DNA of 64,000 nt, taken from positions 1 to 64,000 of the forward strand of contig FQWG01000008.1 of the NCBI GenBank assembly GCA_900129595.1, read 5' to 3'. The notes below the pieces were generated by a model. The model was not told the origin of the DNA, ran no database searches, and was given only the letters and a program-made list of their open reading frames with translations. Below are positions 50,633 to 59,093 of the stretch, piece after piece (position 1 is the stretch's first letter; every line of letters starts with the position of its first letter). Origin of the DNA: Flavobacterium frigidimaris. Its GTDB lineage: Bacteria; Bacteroidota; Bacteroidia; Flavobacteriales; Flavobacteriaceae. The position numbers and the translations under genes are program-made.

Positions 50633-51481
50633 CTATTTGATGTAAGCTTCTAATTTATCCAAAGTATTTAACTCCGTTTCTCTGGTACTTGAAGAAATGA
50701 TTTTTGTTTCTAAATTTTTAGTTGGTTTTGAGATCAGCAAATACTGCGTTCCGTCATCTGTATTTTTCTCATAATCTTTTGGATTGTAAATTATTGCAGC
50801 ACCAATAGGCACAATTTCTGCTGCAACATCTTCAGGATGTTTTCCCCAGACTGCAATATAATTAGCTCCTTTTTTTGTTTCGAAATCTTTGAAATAATTT
50901 ACTCCGGTAGCAAATTGTACTTTTTCTCCAGTCAGACTAACTGCTTCTACTTTTGCTTCTCTTTTTCCTGAAGTAACAGTCACACGAACCAGGATATCAA
51001 CTTTCTTTCCTTTGTAAGGAACTCCTCTTGAAATCATCTCCATCCAAGAAGTGGTATCTGTTTTTCCCACACGTGCCAGACGATTGGTTACAGGGTTCAA
51101 CGGTACCAGTTTGTCTCCGTCCCAAAGTTTTACACCTCCTAAACCTACAGTTGATGCTACTTTATAATAATCTGCTCCCCATCCTTCTTTTTGCTGTTGT
51201 GGAGTTGGATACCATTGTGCTTTTTTTAATTCCAGGCCCGGTTTTGCTTTAGAATAAACATCGATCGCTACTTTATCACTAAAATAGATTCTCAATGCCA
51301 TCCACTCGTTTTCGATTGCAGGCCCGTGATGTCCTATTGTTTTATATAAATCCCCTGTTTCTGAACCTATGTCTGTCAGGTACGTTATTTTCTCAGATTT
51401 CATATACAAACTTGTGTCTGTATTATTTTGTGCAGAGCAAATAGAGCCAAACAACAAAGCAGTGATAAATGATAATTTCAT
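50633..51481 (-). CDS. DUF4861 secreted protein
   Basis: A 282-aa protein with signal peptide 1-17 (ending I-C-S-A-Q). The body fits DUF4861: it has an early E-N-E-W-M-A-L-R-I-Y-F segment, W-G-A-D-Y-Y-K-V, V-K-L-W-D-G-D-K-L-V-P-L and a beta-rich remainder. Family members in Bacteroidota occur mostly in polysaccharide loci, beside glycosidases and lyases, but I know of no proven activity. It lies 33 bases before the phosphoesterase gene and 71 bases after the unassigned 597-aa protein gene. Confidence 0.75.
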   Translation of the reverse strand: MKLSFITALLFGSICSAQNNTDTSLYMKSEKITYLTDIGSETGDLYKTIGHHGPAIENEWMALRIYFSDKVAIDVYSKAKPGLELKKAQWYPTPQQQKEGWGADYYKVASTVGLGGVKLWDGDKLVPLNPVTNRLARVGKTDTTSWMEMISRGVPYKGKKVDILVRVTVTSGKREAKVEAVSLTGEKVQFATGVNYFKDFETKKGANYIAVWGKHPEDVAAEIVPIGAAIIYNPKDYEKNTDDGTQYLLISKPTKNLETKIISSSTRETELNTLDKLEAYIK

Positions 51482-51552
51482 GATTTTTATTTTAAATATT
51501 TAATTTTCGTGAAATTAAACTAAGATTTCAATATTACCCAAAGATTTTATCA

Positions 51553-53346
51553 TTAAAATAGATTCATTTTGTGATGAAATGGTGTAAATCCTGTTATATA
51601 AACATGTTTCCCACTGGTTCTAAGGGTTCCCTGATGATAGGTATATTCTTCACTATCCAGATTTTCTACATTTAGATGTTCACATTTTCCCGGACCAAAT
51701 TGTATTACATCTCCTGCCAGAACAATTTCTCCAAGTCCGGACTTGAGAAAATAATTGTTTTTCTCTTCTTTTACGTCTCCCTGAATGGTGCTTTCTTCGT
51801 TAAAGCACATTTCAATGGTTACTTCTACATTTGGAGGTCCTTCTACTGTAAAATCGAGACTTAGTGCTCCGTTGTTTTCAGTGATTTCGATTGTCGTAAT
51901 TTGTTTTTTTACATTGCTTTTTATTCTCGAATCAAAGTCCATTTTATTCCAAAACCGGCCATCTTGTGATTCCGATAATTTATAATCGCCATCGGCTTTA
52001 CGGAATTCGTGGGCCAAAGGCTGATAATAATCGGCTTCTTTGGTTTCTTTCAAAATGTATTTATTTCCTTCTTTTATAATACCATTACTGCTGAAATATC
52101 CCATTCTGAAAAATGAGGTAGACAAACGCATGTATTTTAATATTGAATTTCCTTTTCGGTACATTAAAAAATTGGGATTTGAAGATCTTCCGGATACAAT
52201 CTGAACCGGCTGATCGTTTCCTCCAAATAATGTTAATGACGTTTTCCCACGCCTGATTCTGGCCAGATTAGAGATTGCAAAAAACTTTTCGAAATCATTA
52301 TCGATCTTTCCATTCACAGAAAGTGGCTGCTGAAGCTCCTCATTTTCCATAAAGAAAGCCAACGAATCTGATAACATATCGTTTGTAAATTCAGGCAGAT
52401 TTTCGATCGTATTGACCATATATGCAAATATGGGGTTACGGGTCCGGATTGCCATATAGCGGTACTGCAAATAAAATTTGGTAACTTTTAAAGACATGAA
52501 CTGATCTTGTCTTTTGGAATCAACGGTTACTAAATCGCCATTGGGTTCTGTATAATAAAAATAGGTAATCAAATTTTTATTGACTATTTCGAGCAGCTGC
52601 GGCCTGTTTAACAATCTTGCCATTATAATTAATGCTTTGTCGATAACTGCGGAATAAACCCCGCTTCGCTCTGCATAATGTCCGTCTTCATTGATATAAA
52701 TACCTTCAGCAAGCCATTCGTCGATTCTTTTGATATATCGTTCATCGGGATAAAGGGAATTAATACTGGCTAAAGCCGCACAAATAACCCATCTGTGATT
52801 TGGGGTATGAACTCCTCCCGTTATCATGGCTTCGCCGGCATTTAGAATAAATCTTTTGATTTTATCTCTTACTTCTGCAAGGTTCTTCTGTTTGTCTCTG
52901 TTTAATAAAACTGCCGCCGGACAAATATATTCTAAAACAAAAGCAGTATCTGGTGGTGATTGTCTGTTTCCTCCTGCGTCTAATGTGCCATCTGCATATT
53001 GCTCTTTTAATAAAATACCTATTGCCTGATGCAGCTTTTCAGCCACAAGTCCGGATTTATAATATTCGGATTTCGGATTTGATATCGAAGCTGTCATCAC
53101 GGTTACACCACTTGCAATTGCCCGAAAATTACTGATCCTGATCGTTGGGTCAATCGGTTTTCCATTCAATATGCTTTTGACTTTGGCGTCATTATTCAAA
53201 ATGAGCTTTTTCATTAATTGAATATCTTCTTTCCCCTCATTGTGATTTAGAAGCATATCATTGGCAAAAATAACATCACTGACCAGTGCTCCCGCTAATG
53301 TGAGGCCTGATAATCTAATAAATTCTCCACGGCTGATAGGTTTCAT
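51553..53346 (-). CDS. Secreted protein of 597 aa, possible toroid/sandwich glycan-active enzyme
   Basis: I do not recognise a defined family. The N-terminus M-K-P-I-S-R-G-E-F-I-R-L-S-G-L-T-L-A-G-A-L is an export signal. Residues 80-330 are helical with aromatic, polar-rich loops such as T-P-N-H-R-W-V-I-C-A-A-L-A and I-N-E-D-G-H-Y-A-E-R-S-G-V-Y, like the alpha/alpha toroid of heparinase II/III-type lyases and uronidases; residues 330-597 are beta-rich, like a following sandwich. Conserved-looking candidates for catalysis are the N-H-R-W, H-Y-A-E-R and Y-Y-Q-P segments. A GH154-like or PL-like activity is possible, but cannot be shown here. It lies between the small protein and the DUF4861 gene. 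Confidence 0.6.
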   Translation of the reverse strand: MKPISRGEFIRLSGLTLAGALVSDVIFANDMLLNHNEGKEDIQLMKKLILNNDAKVKSILNGKPIDPTIRISNFRAIASGVTVMTASISNPKSEYYKSGLVAEKLHQAIGILLKEQYADGTLDAGGNRQSPPDTAFVLEYICPAAVLLNRDKQKNLAEVRDKIKRFILNAGEAMITGGVHTPNHRWVICAALASINSLYPDERYIKRIDEWLAEGIYINEDGHYAERSGVYSAVIDKALIIMARLLNRPQLLEIVNKNLITYFYYTEPNGDLVTVDSKRQDQFMSLKVTKFYLQYRYMAIRTRNPIFAYMVNTIENLPEFTNDMLSDSLAFFMENEELQQPLSVNGKIDNDFEKFFAISNLARIRRGKTSLTLFGGNDQPVQIVSGRSSNPNFLMYRKGNSILKYMRLSTSFFRMGYFSSNGIIKEGNKYILKETKEADYYQPLAHEFRKADGDYKLSESQDGRFWNKMDFDSRIKSNVKKQITTIEITENNGALSLDFTVEGPPNVEVTIEMCFNEESTIQGDVKEEKNNYFLKSGLGEIVLAGDVIQFGPGKCEHLNVENLDSEEYTYHQGTLRTSGKHVYITGFTPFHHKMNLF

Positions 53347-53410
53347 ATTGTATTTTTTATTGTTTTGAATGAAGCGGTTTCTTATCTATTCTTTGATATA
53401 AATTTCCAGC

Positions 53411-53496
53411 GGAACGACATCTAAATCCAAATATTTCAACCCCGATAGGTTCTATTATAAATTCATTAAAATCTATAAATATGTCGTCCCGATAGG
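53411..53496. repeat. Imperfect inverted repeat with CCCGATAGG direct repeats
   Basis: GGAACGACAT (53411-53420) pairs, with one mismatch, with ATGTCGTCCC (53481-53490). The word CCCGATAGG occurs twice, at 53441-53449 and 53488-53496. It lies in the 156-base spacer before the 189-aa protein gene; such words look like those of intergenic repeats in flavobacteria. Confidence 0.6.
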
Positions 53497-53502
53497 AATT
53501 GA

Positions 53503-54072
53503 CTAATTTTTATCTGCTACTTTCACTAATGTAAAATTTATTCCTAACGGGTTTTTCATTATTTTACAGATCAACGGAAACTCCGGATTTTTCACAATCC
53601 ACATTTCTGTTTCATCGATCTCTGCCACTACGTGCAATGCGTCGACTCCTTTTCCTTCTATCTCAACATTGTTATTTCCCTGATTCTGATCTAACACATA
53701 GGTGGTATTGTTGTAAATAAATTTGTTGTTTTTTACTACATCCTGATAAGCAGACTGCGAAATCATAAAAAATGTTTCTGTTGGTTTCAGGTTCAAAACC
53801 GGAGCATATTCTCCCTGATTAAAACTTAAGGCATTACCGTTTTTCAATGCTTCCGGTAACGTTACGATACTGCTTTTCACACCTCTTGTATCTAAATCCA
53901 AAATCAGTTTATCGCTTGTTATTCTCGCGGTTAGCGTTAGGGTTCTGGTCTGCCCGTGCAGTTTACAGATATAACTTAATGTTGTATTGTTTTTAAGGAT
54001 TGGAATATATTTTTGCGCTGTTCCTACTTGATGCATTGCACACAAGAAAAGGATTAAAAGTATCTTTTTCAT
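53503..54072 (-). CDS. Small secreted protein of unknown function, 189 aa
   Basis: Signal peptide M-K-K-I-L-L-I-L-F-L-C-A-M-H-Q-V-G-T-A-Q, then a beta-rich domain. No family recognised. A longer frame to 54114 exists, but it would overlap the GH92 stop region; the ATG at 54070-54072 gives the signal peptide and leaves an 8-base gap after the GH92 gene, so the two are translated from one transcript. The segment T-L-S-Y-I-C-K-L-H-G-Q-T-R-T-L-T-L and a late N-P-L-G-I-N-F-T-L-V-K are visible. It may be an accessory sugar-binding protein, which is a guess from location. Confidence 0.6.
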   Translation of the reverse strand: MKKILLILFLCAMHQVGTAQKYIPILKNNTTLSYICKLHGQTRTLTLTARITSDKLILDLDTRGVKSSIVTLPEALKNGNALSFNQGEYAPVLNLKPTETFFMISQSAYQDVVKNNKFIYNNTTYVLDQNQGNNNVEIEGKGVDALHVVAEIDETEMWIVKNPEFPLICKIMKNPLGINFTLVKVADKN

Positions 54073-54080
54073 CTGCCTGT

Positions 54081-56357
54081 TTATTTTGTTGGTGGTACTA
54101 TTGTTGTTCCCCAAGCCGAGGGTTTCGAGTCCATTTCGAGGATCAGTTCTCCTCCTTTGGCAACGTCATCGTGTAAAATCCAGGCTTTGTTGTAAGACTT
54201 TCCGTTTAATAAAGCTGATTTTATGTACCTGTTTTTATCGCTCATTTTCTTTGCCGAGATTTTAAAATACGTTCCGTTTTCTAACTTCAAAGTGGTTTCT
54301 TTAATCAGGGGCGTATTCAGTAAATAATACGGCTGACCGGCATTAGGATACAATCCCATCATATGAAATGCCAGCCACGAAGACATCGCGCCTGAATCGT
54401 CATTACCAGGCAAACCTTCATGGGAACTATTGAAATTTTCTTTTATGATGGTTCTGATTCTGTCGCTGCTCAAATACGGTTTTCCTATCCAGTGATACAA
54501 ACACGGGGTCAAAAATGATGGCTCGTTGGCTACATTATACAATTTCGTATCAAAAAAAGTATCCAGTCTTTTTTGAAAAGCCGCTTCACCTCCGGATTTA
54601 CGAACGAGCTCGGGAACATCATGTGGAATACTCAAAGAATACTCCCAGGAATTGCCTTCGTAAAAAAAGACGCACCAATGGCAAACATACCAGGGAGAAT
54701 CAATAATGACAGGCGTATACCTGAAGGTTGGCTTCTGAATTTTTGATTCTCCAAAAACAATATCATCGAGCCATTTTCCTGAGGCATCTTTTGGCATAAT
54801 AAATCCTGTTGATCCGTTATTTACATAATCGGAACGCCATAGATTTTGCCAGTTATCTGCTTGTTTTATGTATTTATTGTACAATTCTGTATGATTTAAT
54901 CCTTTTGCAACTGTTGCAATATTATAATCGTTATACGAGTAATCAATAGTTCTGTTTCCTGCACGATCTGTACCGTAGGGCACGTATCCCAATTTCAGAT
55001 AATCTAATAATCCGCCTCTGCCTTCTTTTTCCTCATTTCCTCCGGGTGGTACTGTAGCATCTTTAAGCATGGCCTGCAAAGCCAGTTCATAATCGATTCC
55101 TTTTAGGTTTTTTACAAAAGCATCGGCCAGAACGACCTCAGCATTAGAACCTCCCTGAACACGACCGTTATCATTTCCGCTTCGGGCTTCGGGCAAGTAA
55201 CCTTCACGTTTGTATATGTTCAACATTGCATTGATAATTTCGACCTGACGTTTGGAATCGATTAATGTAATCAATGGACTGGAACTTCTGAAAGTATCCC
55301 AAACACAATAAAAATCATCGTAATACGGTTCGTCATTGGTCCATAATGGGTTTTCTCCCGTTCTGTCTACCGGCATTATCATGGTGTGATATAAACCTGT
55401 ATAAAACATTTTTTTATATTCTTCAGAGGTATCCGCTGAGAGTTGAACACGGTTTAATAATTGCTCCCATTTGTTCTCTAAGGAAGCTAAAACGGTATTA
55501 AAATTCCAGTGTGGAATTTCTACTTCGATGTTATTTTTTGCTTTTAATTCACTTAAAAAAGAAATTCCGATTTTAATATTTACTTCCTGTTTTCCTTCAG
55601 TGCCAAAAGAAAGTAGTGCGGCTGTTTTTTTTCCTGAATCAAACTGAGCAGATTGATTGCTGTAAAATTTTCCGTCTTTCCAGGTTACATATTTTGCTAT
55701 TGGCTGGTCAAAAACTGCCCAAAAATAAACGGTATAGGCGCGGCCGTTATTCCATCCGCCGCGAATTCTGCTGTAACCGCGAACTTCAGTATCTGAAACG
55801 ATTTCGATCTGAGAGCCTACAAATTGCTGCGCTTCCCTTCCGTCTGGTATTGCTTCTTCTCCCAGGAAAAAACCCGGATCAATCTTTACATTTTTAGATG
55901 CATTTTTTGGATAAGTAATACGGTAAAAAGCGGCTTTTTCGGCTGTTGTTATTTCTGTTTTAATATTATTTTCTTTGAAAACAGTTTCATAATATCCGAG
56001 TTTTACATTTTCTTCGGCTCTGTGCGACGTTTGATCTAATTTGTCTAAAGCTCCTGAAAAAGGCATGATCTGAATGTTCCCGTATTTGGGCCCGCCACCG
56101 GTACCGCTCACATGCACCTGACTGAATCCGGTTACTTCTTTTGGCATTGGAAGCCAGCCGCTATTAGGACTAACAGTACAATCAGGACTTGGTTTCACCA
56201 TTCCGTACGGACATGAAGGCCCGATAAAAACCCTGCCAACACCTTCTGATCCTATCATGGGATCAACATAATTATGAAGCGGCTTTTGGGCATTTATTTC
56301 ATGGGTACAGCATAATGCTATTCCTAGAAAAGTGATGATTTTAATAGATAATTTCAT
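54081..56357 (-). CDS. Secreted GH92 alpha-mannosidase
   Basis: A 758-aa exported enzyme. Signal peptide 1-23 (ending I-N-A-Q). The GH92 start N-Y-V-D-P-M-I-G-S-E-G-V-G-R-V-F-I-G-P and the catalytic C-terminal motif H-E-G-L-P-G-N-D-D-S-G-A-M-S-S-W are both present; a Y-L-P-E-A-R-S-G-N-D-N-G-R-V-Q-G-G-S segment lies between. GH92 enzymes are calcium-dependent inverting exo-alpha-mannosidases, acting on alpha-1,2, 1,3, 1,4 or 1,6 mannose in N-glycans, yeast mannan or mannose-phosphate linkages. Linkage cannot be told. It lies 184 bases after the second GH92 gene, with a repeat element between. Confidence 0.9.
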   Translation of the reverse strand: MKLSIKIITFLGIALCCTHEINAQKPLHNYVDPMIGSEGVGRVFIGPSCPYGMVKPSPDCTVSPNSGWLPMPKEVTGFSQVHVSGTGGGPKYGNIQIMPFSGALDKLDQTSHRAEENVKLGYYETVFKENNIKTEITTAEKAAFYRITYPKNASKNVKIDPGFFLGEEAIPDGREAQQFVGSQIEIVSDTEVRGYSRIRGGWNNGRAYTVYFWAVFDQPIAKYVTWKDGKFYSNQSAQFDSGKKTAALLSFGTEGKQEVNIKIGISFLSELKAKNNIEVEIPHWNFNTVLASLENKWEQLLNRVQLSADTSEEYKKMFYTGLYHTMIMPVDRTGENPLWTNDEPYYDDFYCVWDTFRSSSPLITLIDSKRQVEIINAMLNIYKREGYLPEARSGNDNGRVQGGSNAEVVLADAFVKNLKGIDYELALQAMLKDATVPPGGNEEKEGRGGLLDYLKLGYVPYGTDRAGNRTIDYSYNDYNIATVAKGLNHTELYNKYIKQADNWQNLWRSDYVNNGSTGFIMPKDASGKWLDDIVFGESKIQKPTFRYTPVIIDSPWYVCHWCVFFYEGNSWEYSLSIPHDVPELVRKSGGEAAFQKRLDTFFDTKLYNVANEPSFLTPCLYHWIGKPYLSSDRIRTIIKENFNSSHEGLPGNDDSGAMSSWLAFHMMGLYPNAGQPYYLLNTPLIKETTLKLENGTYFKISAKKMSDKNRYIKSALLNGKSYNKAWILHDDVAKGGELILEMDSKPSAWGTTIVPPTK

Positions 56358-56414
56358 TTGCTTTATCTGATATATTTTTTAATAAACAGTTCTTATTTTA
56401 ACAATATTGTACGC

Positions 56415-56516
56415 TTAAAAAAGGCGTTTCACTTGTTCTAAATACACATCGTTAAACTATGTGAGAGAAATACATTTCTTTATATAAACTTTTTAAAACA
56501 TAGATTTTATGTGTTT
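56415..56516. repeat. Dispersed repeat, copy 3, left end missing
   Basis: The core AAAAAAGGCGTTTCACTTG with the following AATACACATC, GTGAGAGAAATACATTTCTTT and CATAGATTTTATGTGTTT words follow the order seen at 19652-19793 and 39234-39372. The left inverted repeat is not recognisable, so this copy is truncated or diverged. It lies between the two GH92 genes. Confidence 0.7.
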
Positions 56517-56541
56517 AAATTTAATCACCCGACAAATTTAT

Positions 56542-58854
56542 TTAGTGTTTTGGTGTGCTGGACATTTCTAAATTTAATTCTCCTCCTCCCGTAATAGCCG
56601 AATGAGAAATAGTAAAGTTTTGTACCGGACTATTGTTATATTGTATTTCGTTTATATAGATATTTTCCGGACCGTTATGGTTCGCCTTAATAACAAACTT
56701 TTTGCCTTTGTAATAGTTTGGATTTAATTGAATGGACACTTTATTAAATATCGGACTTCCGATCTGGTATTCCGGATTTTCATCTGTACCTCCGTTCATT
56801 TGAAACAGACCAATTTTAAGCAATACACTCAGGCTTCCCATTAAACCCTGATCTTCATCTCCGTTGTAACCTGTGTTTGGAGACAATCCGCTGAAGGTTT
56901 CTTTTACTACATTCCTGGTCCAGTATTGTGTTAAATCCGGCCTTCCCAACAAATTAAAAATAAAAGAGGTTTGTATGGATGGCTGATTTCCAAAATTTAT
57001 GGGAATACGGCTGAACTCGGGATGCAACTCGGCATCGTGTGAGGTACCGGATGTAAATTTCAATTGCTGAGAAACTTCAAATTGCTTGTTTAGTTTTTCC
57101 GCCGCTTTTTCTTTTCCTCCCATCAAAGCGATCAGACCGGCTATATCGTGTGGCACAAACCAGGTCGACTGTGCACCATTAGATTCTATAAAACCATTTT
57201 CATATTTATAAGGATCAAAATTTTCAAGCCATTTTCCGTTACTATCTTTGGGACGCATCCATCCGACTGTTTTATCAAAAACATTTTGATAGTTTTTGGC
57301 TCTCGCCATAAAATAATTATAATCGTACTGATGGTTCAGTTTCTTAGCCAATTGTGCCAATGTCCAGTCCTGATAAGCGTATTCTAAAGTTTGGCTTGCA
57401 CCGTCCTGATGGCTTCCAAATTCGCCTTCTGGAATCGGATAAGGAACAAATCCTTTTTCTATATAATATTTTAATCCTCCGCCACTGTCTGTAGTATGTT
57501 CATAACCTGCTTTTCCCATAATACCATTGAGCATATGATTTTTTTTGAGCCCGGTATAGATGTTTTCTAAATCTTCTGTTATAATTCCTTTTTGAATTGC
57601 ACTAACAATAAAAGGAGTGGTCGAAGCGCCGGTCATTACAAAAGTATCATTACCTCCGGAAGGTCCGCGCGGGATCATACCGCCATCTTTATAATATTGC
57701 ATTAACGACTGTACAAATTCGCCCATGATTTCAGGATATGCAAGTCCCCACAGCGTATTTATTGTCCATTGTGCACCCCAAAAGGAGTCTGAATTGTATT
57801 GATTGAATTTAGGTTTTCCGTCTTTATCCACAGGCAATTGTCCTATTCTGAATTTTTCTCCTGTATTGTCCGGATAGGCACCATTGGCATCACTAATCAT
57901 TTTTCTTCCCTGCAAAGCATGCCAGAGGTCGGTATAAAATCTTCTTTGGTCTGTTGCTGTTCCGCCTTCTACTTCAATTCTTCCGAGTAAATTATTCCAT
58001 TCGGTTTTTGATTCTGAAACGACTTTATCAAAATCCCAATGAGGCAATTCTTCCTGAATATTAGCAGCGGCATTTTCAACAGAAGTATAAGAAATCCCCA
58101 CTTTCATTAAGACCTTTTTATTCGATTTCTCTAAATTCACTAAATAATTATGGGTGGTATTATCGTGCTCGATCGAAGTAATTGGAGTATTGAATTTAAT
58201 TTTAAAAAATACGGTCAATGGTTTCGGACGTCTGAAATTAGTGCTTAATACTAATGATCCTGAAAGCTCGTCATTACTATTTTTATCTAATATCCCATTG
58301 GTATTATCACAAGGCCCAAGAACTGTATTGAGATTAAAAAGAACTGATTTTTGTTCCTGATCGGGAAATGTATAACGATGAAAACCAACTCTTTTTGTAC
58401 TGGTCAGTTCTGCTTTTATTTGATATTTATCTAATACTACCGAATGATATCCCGGAGTTATTTTTTCAGTTTCATGACTGAATTTAGAATAAAAATTAGT
58501 AAAAATAGTGGTCTTTTCTTCTTTAGAACGTGTTACGGGCATTACCGAAACTCCGGACATCTGCCATTCATGAATATGACTGAAGCCTTTTATCGTATCT
58601 GTTGTGTACTTGTAACCGCCTCCCCAATCGCCATTGATTTCTGTATCGGGACTTAAGTTGACCATACCAAACGGACGACTTGCAGAGGAAAAGAAGAACC
58701 ACCTTGAATTTTCGGTATCCAGCTGAGGATACACCATATCTACTAATGATTTCTTTTTTTCAGCAGCATTTTTTTCGGTTTTACATGACACTAAAAAAAT
58801 AAGAAAGAGACTTACTCCTATACGGCCTATTTTATAAATTTTATCCGGTTTCAT
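56542..58854 (-). CDS. Lipoprotein GH92 family protein with variant active-site motif
   Basis: A 770-aa protein with lipoprotein signal peptide ending S-L-F-L-I-F-L-V-S-C24. The GH92 N-terminal domain starts S-L-V-D-M-V-Y-P-Q-L-D-T and the catalytic domain has S-S-A-S-R-P-F-G-M-V-N-L-S-P-D-T and Y-Y-K-D-G-G-M-I-P-R-G-P-S-G-G-N-D. Where the classic motif is G-N-D-D-x-G-x-M-S-A-W, this protein has Y-N-G-D-E-D-Q-G-L-M-G-S-L. The acidic residues are shifted by one and the tryptophan is lost, which argues for a distinct subgroup, perhaps with another linkage or with altered activity. It is the first gene after the SusCD terminator, 239 bases downstream of susD. Confidence 0.85.
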   Translation of the reverse strand: MKPDKIYKIGRIGVSLFLIFLVSCKTEKNAAEKKKSLVDMVYPQLDTENSRWFFFSSASRPFGMVNLSPDTEINGDWGGGYKYTTDTIKGFSHIHEWQMSGVSVMPVTRSKEEKTTIFTNFYSKFSHETEKITPGYHSVVLDKYQIKAELTSTKRVGFHRYTFPDQEQKSVLFNLNTVLGPCDNTNGILDKNSNDELSGSLVLSTNFRRPKPLTVFFKIKFNTPITSIEHDNTTHNYLVNLEKSNKKVLMKVGISYTSVENAAANIQEELPHWDFDKVVSESKTEWNNLLGRIEVEGGTATDQRRFYTDLWHALQGRKMISDANGAYPDNTGEKFRIGQLPVDKDGKPKFNQYNSDSFWGAQWTINTLWGLAYPEIMGEFVQSLMQYYKDGGMIPRGPSGGNDTFVMTGASTTPFIVSAIQKGIITEDLENIYTGLKKNHMLNGIMGKAGYEHTTDSGGGLKYYIEKGFVPYPIPEGEFGSHQDGASQTLEYAYQDWTLAQLAKKLNHQYDYNYFMARAKNYQNVFDKTVGWMRPKDSNGKWLENFDPYKYENGFIESNGAQSTWFVPHDIAGLIALMGGKEKAAEKLNKQFEVSQQLKFTSGTSHDAELHPEFSRIPINFGNQPSIQTSFIFNLLGRPDLTQYWTRNVVKETFSGLSPNTGYNGDEDQGLMGSLSVLLKIGLFQMNGGTDENPEYQIGSPIFNKVSIQLNPNYYKGKKFVIKANHNGPENIYINEIQYNNSPVQNFTISHSAITGGGELNLEMSSTPKH

Positions 58855-59013
58855 TTATTGTATTGTATTGACAGGAACTACAGTTTTATTGGTATGGAAT
58901 TATCTTTTTTGGGTGCCCATTAGTAAATGATATTCGCTTTTTACTGTCGTCATTCTCAAAATCTGAAAACGCGGTCTTAAAAAGACATTCTGTACTATTT
59001 GGAATTTTAATAA

Positions 59014-59048
59014 AAAAGGAGAAGGAATTTTCATCCTCTTCTCCTTTT
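59014..59048 (-). terminator. Intrinsic terminator after susD
   Basis: AAAAGGAGAAG (59014-59024) pairs perfectly with CTTCTCCTTTT (59038-59048), loop 13 bases. On the minus strand it runs into a T-rich stretch. It lies 45 bases past the susD stop and so divides SusCD from the enzyme genes. Confidence 0.8.
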
Positions 59049-59093
59049 ATAAAGCTGTAATCTATTTTAGATTTGCTTTCAGATTAATACTCA

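Noticed and set aside
51553..53346. Firm assignment as heparinase, GH154 or a polysaccharide lyase
   Set aside because: Only the general fold-like pattern is visible; no diagnostic catalytic motif of a named family can be confirmed by eye.
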